Shown here: positions 5,245-5,353 of the stretch, in pieces
Layout: each line of letters begins with the position of its first letter
Numbering within the stretch: position 1 is the stretch's first letter
Source of the DNA: Phycisphaerales bacterium
GTDB taxonomy: Bacteria; Planctomycetota; Phycisphaerae; Phycisphaerales; SM1A02
Length of the DNA: 5,353 nucleotides
NCBI GenBank assembly: GCA_020427625.1
Contig: JAGQOI010000006.1
Span: 1-5,353, forward strand
Direction of reading: 5' to 3'
Notes under the pieces: model-generated
The model's database searches: none
Seen by the model: only the letters and a program-made list of their open reading frames with translations
Told to the model about the DNA's origin: nothing
Program-made: the position numbers and the translations under genes

Positions 5245-5353
5245 ATGACCGTTCCCGCGATCGAAATCAGCGGCAACGACCCCTGCGGCCGCCCCCGGCC
5301 CCGGGCGTCGCCGCCGCTCTTTCGGTGCCCGGCGGCGTCGACACGGGTCGACC
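5245..5353 (+). CDS. Possible 5' end of a gene leaving the window
   Basis: An ATG at 5245 opens a frame of 36 codons that runs off the right edge. Its third positions are almost all G or C. The first residues, MTVPAIEISGNDPCG, look protein-like. ISGNDPCG resembles the I(S/P)G(D/N)xPCG motif near the N-terminus of TssA/ImpA type VI secretion proteins, while MTVPAIEIS alone also resembles the start of many ABC-transporter ATPases. The residues after this are Pro/Arg/Ala-rich and match neither, and no good ribosome binding site precedes the ATG (GGGA sits one base away). It would be divergent from the protease gene. The 5046-5244 stretch before it shows only a 12-bp palindrome (GGCGCCGGCGCC, 5182-5193). 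Low confidence. Confidence 0.2.
   Translation, partial: MTVPAIEISGNDPCGRPRPRASPPLFRCPAASTRVD

Noticed and set aside
4850..5276. Plus (4850-5248) and minus (5010-5276) open frames in the right intergenic region.
   Set aside because: Products are Arg/Pro/Ala-rich with no recognisable motif. They overlap the predicted protease promoter and leader and have no good ribosome binding sites.
1..5353. Search for tRNA, rRNA, CRISPR arrays, insertion sequences and attachment sites.
   Set aside because: No cloverleaf-like sequence, spaced direct-repeat array, transposase motif or terminal inverted repeats were seen. The only notable repeats are the dockerin units and the terminator stem.

Overview
The window is GC-rich bacterial DNA that looks like a planctomycete, most likely of the Phycisphaerae type. 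This assignment is an inference. It rests on the secreted multidomain protein with a C-terminal tandem dockerin-like tail of the form DLDxDxTxGxxDLAILLGxWG, on strong G/C preference at third codon positions, and on an unusually short Rho factor.

Left part (2-859, + strand): a pseudouridine-5'-phosphate glycosidase gene (psuG) that lacks about its first 38 codons because the window begins inside it. After a 263-bp gap comes rho (1123-2250, + strand), encoding a 375-residue transcription termination factor with an intact ATPase core. It has no N-terminal Rho_N domain and a degenerate primary RNA-binding motif. The gap holds a well-formed extended -10 sigma-70-type promoter (946-974). It also holds a candidate 33-codon leader ORF (996-1097) with a better ribosome binding site than rho itself, and a C-rich, G-poor rut-like stretch. 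The arrangement recalls the autoregulated rho leader of E. coli.

Middle and right part: rho converges on a large minus-strand gene (2470-4791) for a secreted ADAM/reprolysin-like (M12B) zinc metalloprotease. Its order is signal peptide, propeptide with a CGVT cysteine-switch motif, catalytic domain, MAM/jelly-roll-like domain, PPC-like domain and two dockerin-like calcium loops. A perfect 15-bp hairpin between the convergent genes (2383-2415) probably terminates the protease transcript and perhaps both. The protease has its own extended -10 promoter (5018-5045) and a leader of about 220 nt.

The last 300 bases hold no convincing gene. A short open frame starting at 5245 could be the first codons of a gene that leaves the window.

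The three genes show no obvious shared pathway: nucleoside salvage, general transcription termination and extracellular proteolysis. I see no multi-gene novel system. The parts most worth a second look are the rho leader, the altered Rho RNA-binding domain and the cysteine-switch protease.
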